From: Alphaproteobacteria bacterium
GTDB taxonomy: Bacteria; Pseudomonadota; Alphaproteobacteria; UBA1280; UBA12223
Assembly (NCBI GenBank): GCA_003450915.1
Contig: DMEM01000174.1
Span: 1-5,301, forward strand
Direction: 5' to 3'
DNA length: 5,301 bases
A model generated the notes under the pieces. That model saw only the letters and a program-made list of their open reading frames with translations, searched no databases and was not told the DNA's origin. This document shows positions 4,805 through 5,301 of this stretch, piece by piece; the first letter of the stretch is position 1, and every line of letters starts with the position of its first letter. A program made the translations under genes and the position numbers.

Positions 4805-5301
4805 ATGGATATGATGGATCAATCAGAATTACAAGAAATTTTAGAAGAGTTTGTGACTGAAGCAGAAGAAGGTCTTGAAGAGTTAGAGCAAAACCTTATT
4901 TCGTTAGAATCATTAGCTCAAAACGGTGAAACAGATTCAGAAACTGTAGATGTGATCTTTAGGTCTTTACACACATTAAAAGGCGGCGCTGGATTTTTAG
5001 GTTTAATTAGAATGCAAGAGCTTGCTCATGCAGGTGAGAATTTACTTGATGAAATTAGATCTGGCACGGTGAAAGTTTCTCTTGATGTTATGAATGCATT
5101 GCTTACGACAAATGACTTATTAAAAGAATTGTTAGATGCAACAAAGAATCAAGAAGATGATGCAGATATTGAAACAGAAGAAATAACTAAAACGCTTAAA
5201 GTTTTAGCTGGTGACGATGATGCAGAAGCTGAAGAAGTTGTTGAAGTTGTTGAAGTATCAGAGCCTGTTGAAGGTATCGAAATAAATGAAGATTTAATAG
5301 C
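4805..5301 (+). CDS. cheA: chemotaxis histidine kinase CheA, N-terminal part (cut by window edge)
   Basis: CheA is the receptor-coupled kinase that phosphorylates CheY and CheB. The 165 complete codons in the window encode the HPt (P1) domain, about residues 5-110, with phosphoacceptor H56 in SLHTLKGGAGFLG. A very acidic linker (about 117-165), rich in Asp, Glu and Val, follows and would lead to the CheY/CheB-binding P2 domain. The dimerisation, ATPase and CheW-like domains lie beyond the right edge, so kinase integrity cannot be judged. The open frame continues without a stop to the end of the window. It starts 15 nt after cheB and is probably co-transcribed and co-translated with it. The HPt domain alone could belong to another hybrid kinase, but its place after cheB makes CheA much the best reading. 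Confidence 0.92.
   Translation, partial: MDMMDQSELQEILEEFVTEAEEGLEELEQNLISLESLAQNGETDSETVDVIFRSLHTLKGGAGFLGLIRMQELAHAGENLLDEIRSGTVKVSLDVMNALLTTNDLLKELLDATKNQEDDADIETEEITKTLKVLAGDDDAEAEEVVEVVEVSEPVEGIEINEDLI
5234..5256 (+). repeat. short 9-bp tandem repeat in the cheA linker
   Basis: Two full and one partial copy of GAAGTTGTT encode E-V-V, E-V-V, E-V in the acidic linker after the HPt domain. The repeat stays in frame and could change linker length by slippage in multiples of three residues without breaking the gene. Confidence 0.6.

Noticed and set aside
1..5301. CRISPR array, insertion sequence, tRNA, rRNA, attachment site or defence system
   Set aside because: No regularly spaced repeats, transposase, terminal inverted repeats or RNA gene signatures were seen; the window is filled by motility genes.

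Overview
The window carries a compact, AT-rich flagellar-switch and chemotaxis cluster, with every gene on the + strand. The order is fliM, a DUF6468-like membrane protein, a MotE-like protein, cheY, cheZ, cheB, and the 5' part of cheA, which runs off the right edge. The neighbourhood points to an alphaproteobacterium. The signs are a FliM with a long acidic N-terminal extension, followed by a small DUF6468-type protein and a MotE-type protein, with CheZ present. The strong AT bias would fit a streamlined marine or host-associated lineage. That placement is inferred from gene content and composition and was not tested by a search.

Layout: positions 1-223 are a gene-free, very AT-rich leader. 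It holds several inverted repeats, including a perfect 8-bp-arm palindrome at 91-107, and a plausible sigma70-type promoter just before fliM. fliM, the DUF6468-like gene and motE (224-2451) are packed with a 6-nt gap and then a 1-nt TAATG overlap, so they are probably one transcript. A 79-nt gap with an extended -10-like sequence precedes cheY and cheZ (2531-3632). A 14-bp perfect hairpin followed by a T-rich stretch spans the cheZ stop codon and looks like an intrinsic terminator or attenuator. cheB and cheA (3704 to the edge) follow, only 15 nt apart.

How the parts work together: CheA (HPt domain visible) autophosphorylates and passes phosphate to CheY and CheB. CheY-P binds the N-terminal peptide of FliM at the switch and changes motor rotation. 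CheZ dephosphorylates CheY-P. CheB-P demethylates and deamidates receptors for adaptation. The MotE-like protein is probably a periplasmic or envelope factor for motor assembly. The DUF6468-like protein has an unknown, probably membrane-associated, motor role. CheR, CheW, receptors, MotA/MotB and FliN are not in the window.

All catalytic and phosphorylation residues that can be checked are intact, and nothing looks broken or foreign. I see a conventional motility cluster, not a new defence or mobile system. The points most worth a second look are the terminator overlapping the end of cheZ, the two poorly characterised genes between fliM and cheY, and the matching CheY-docking-like peptides at the FliM N-terminus and the CheZ C-terminus.
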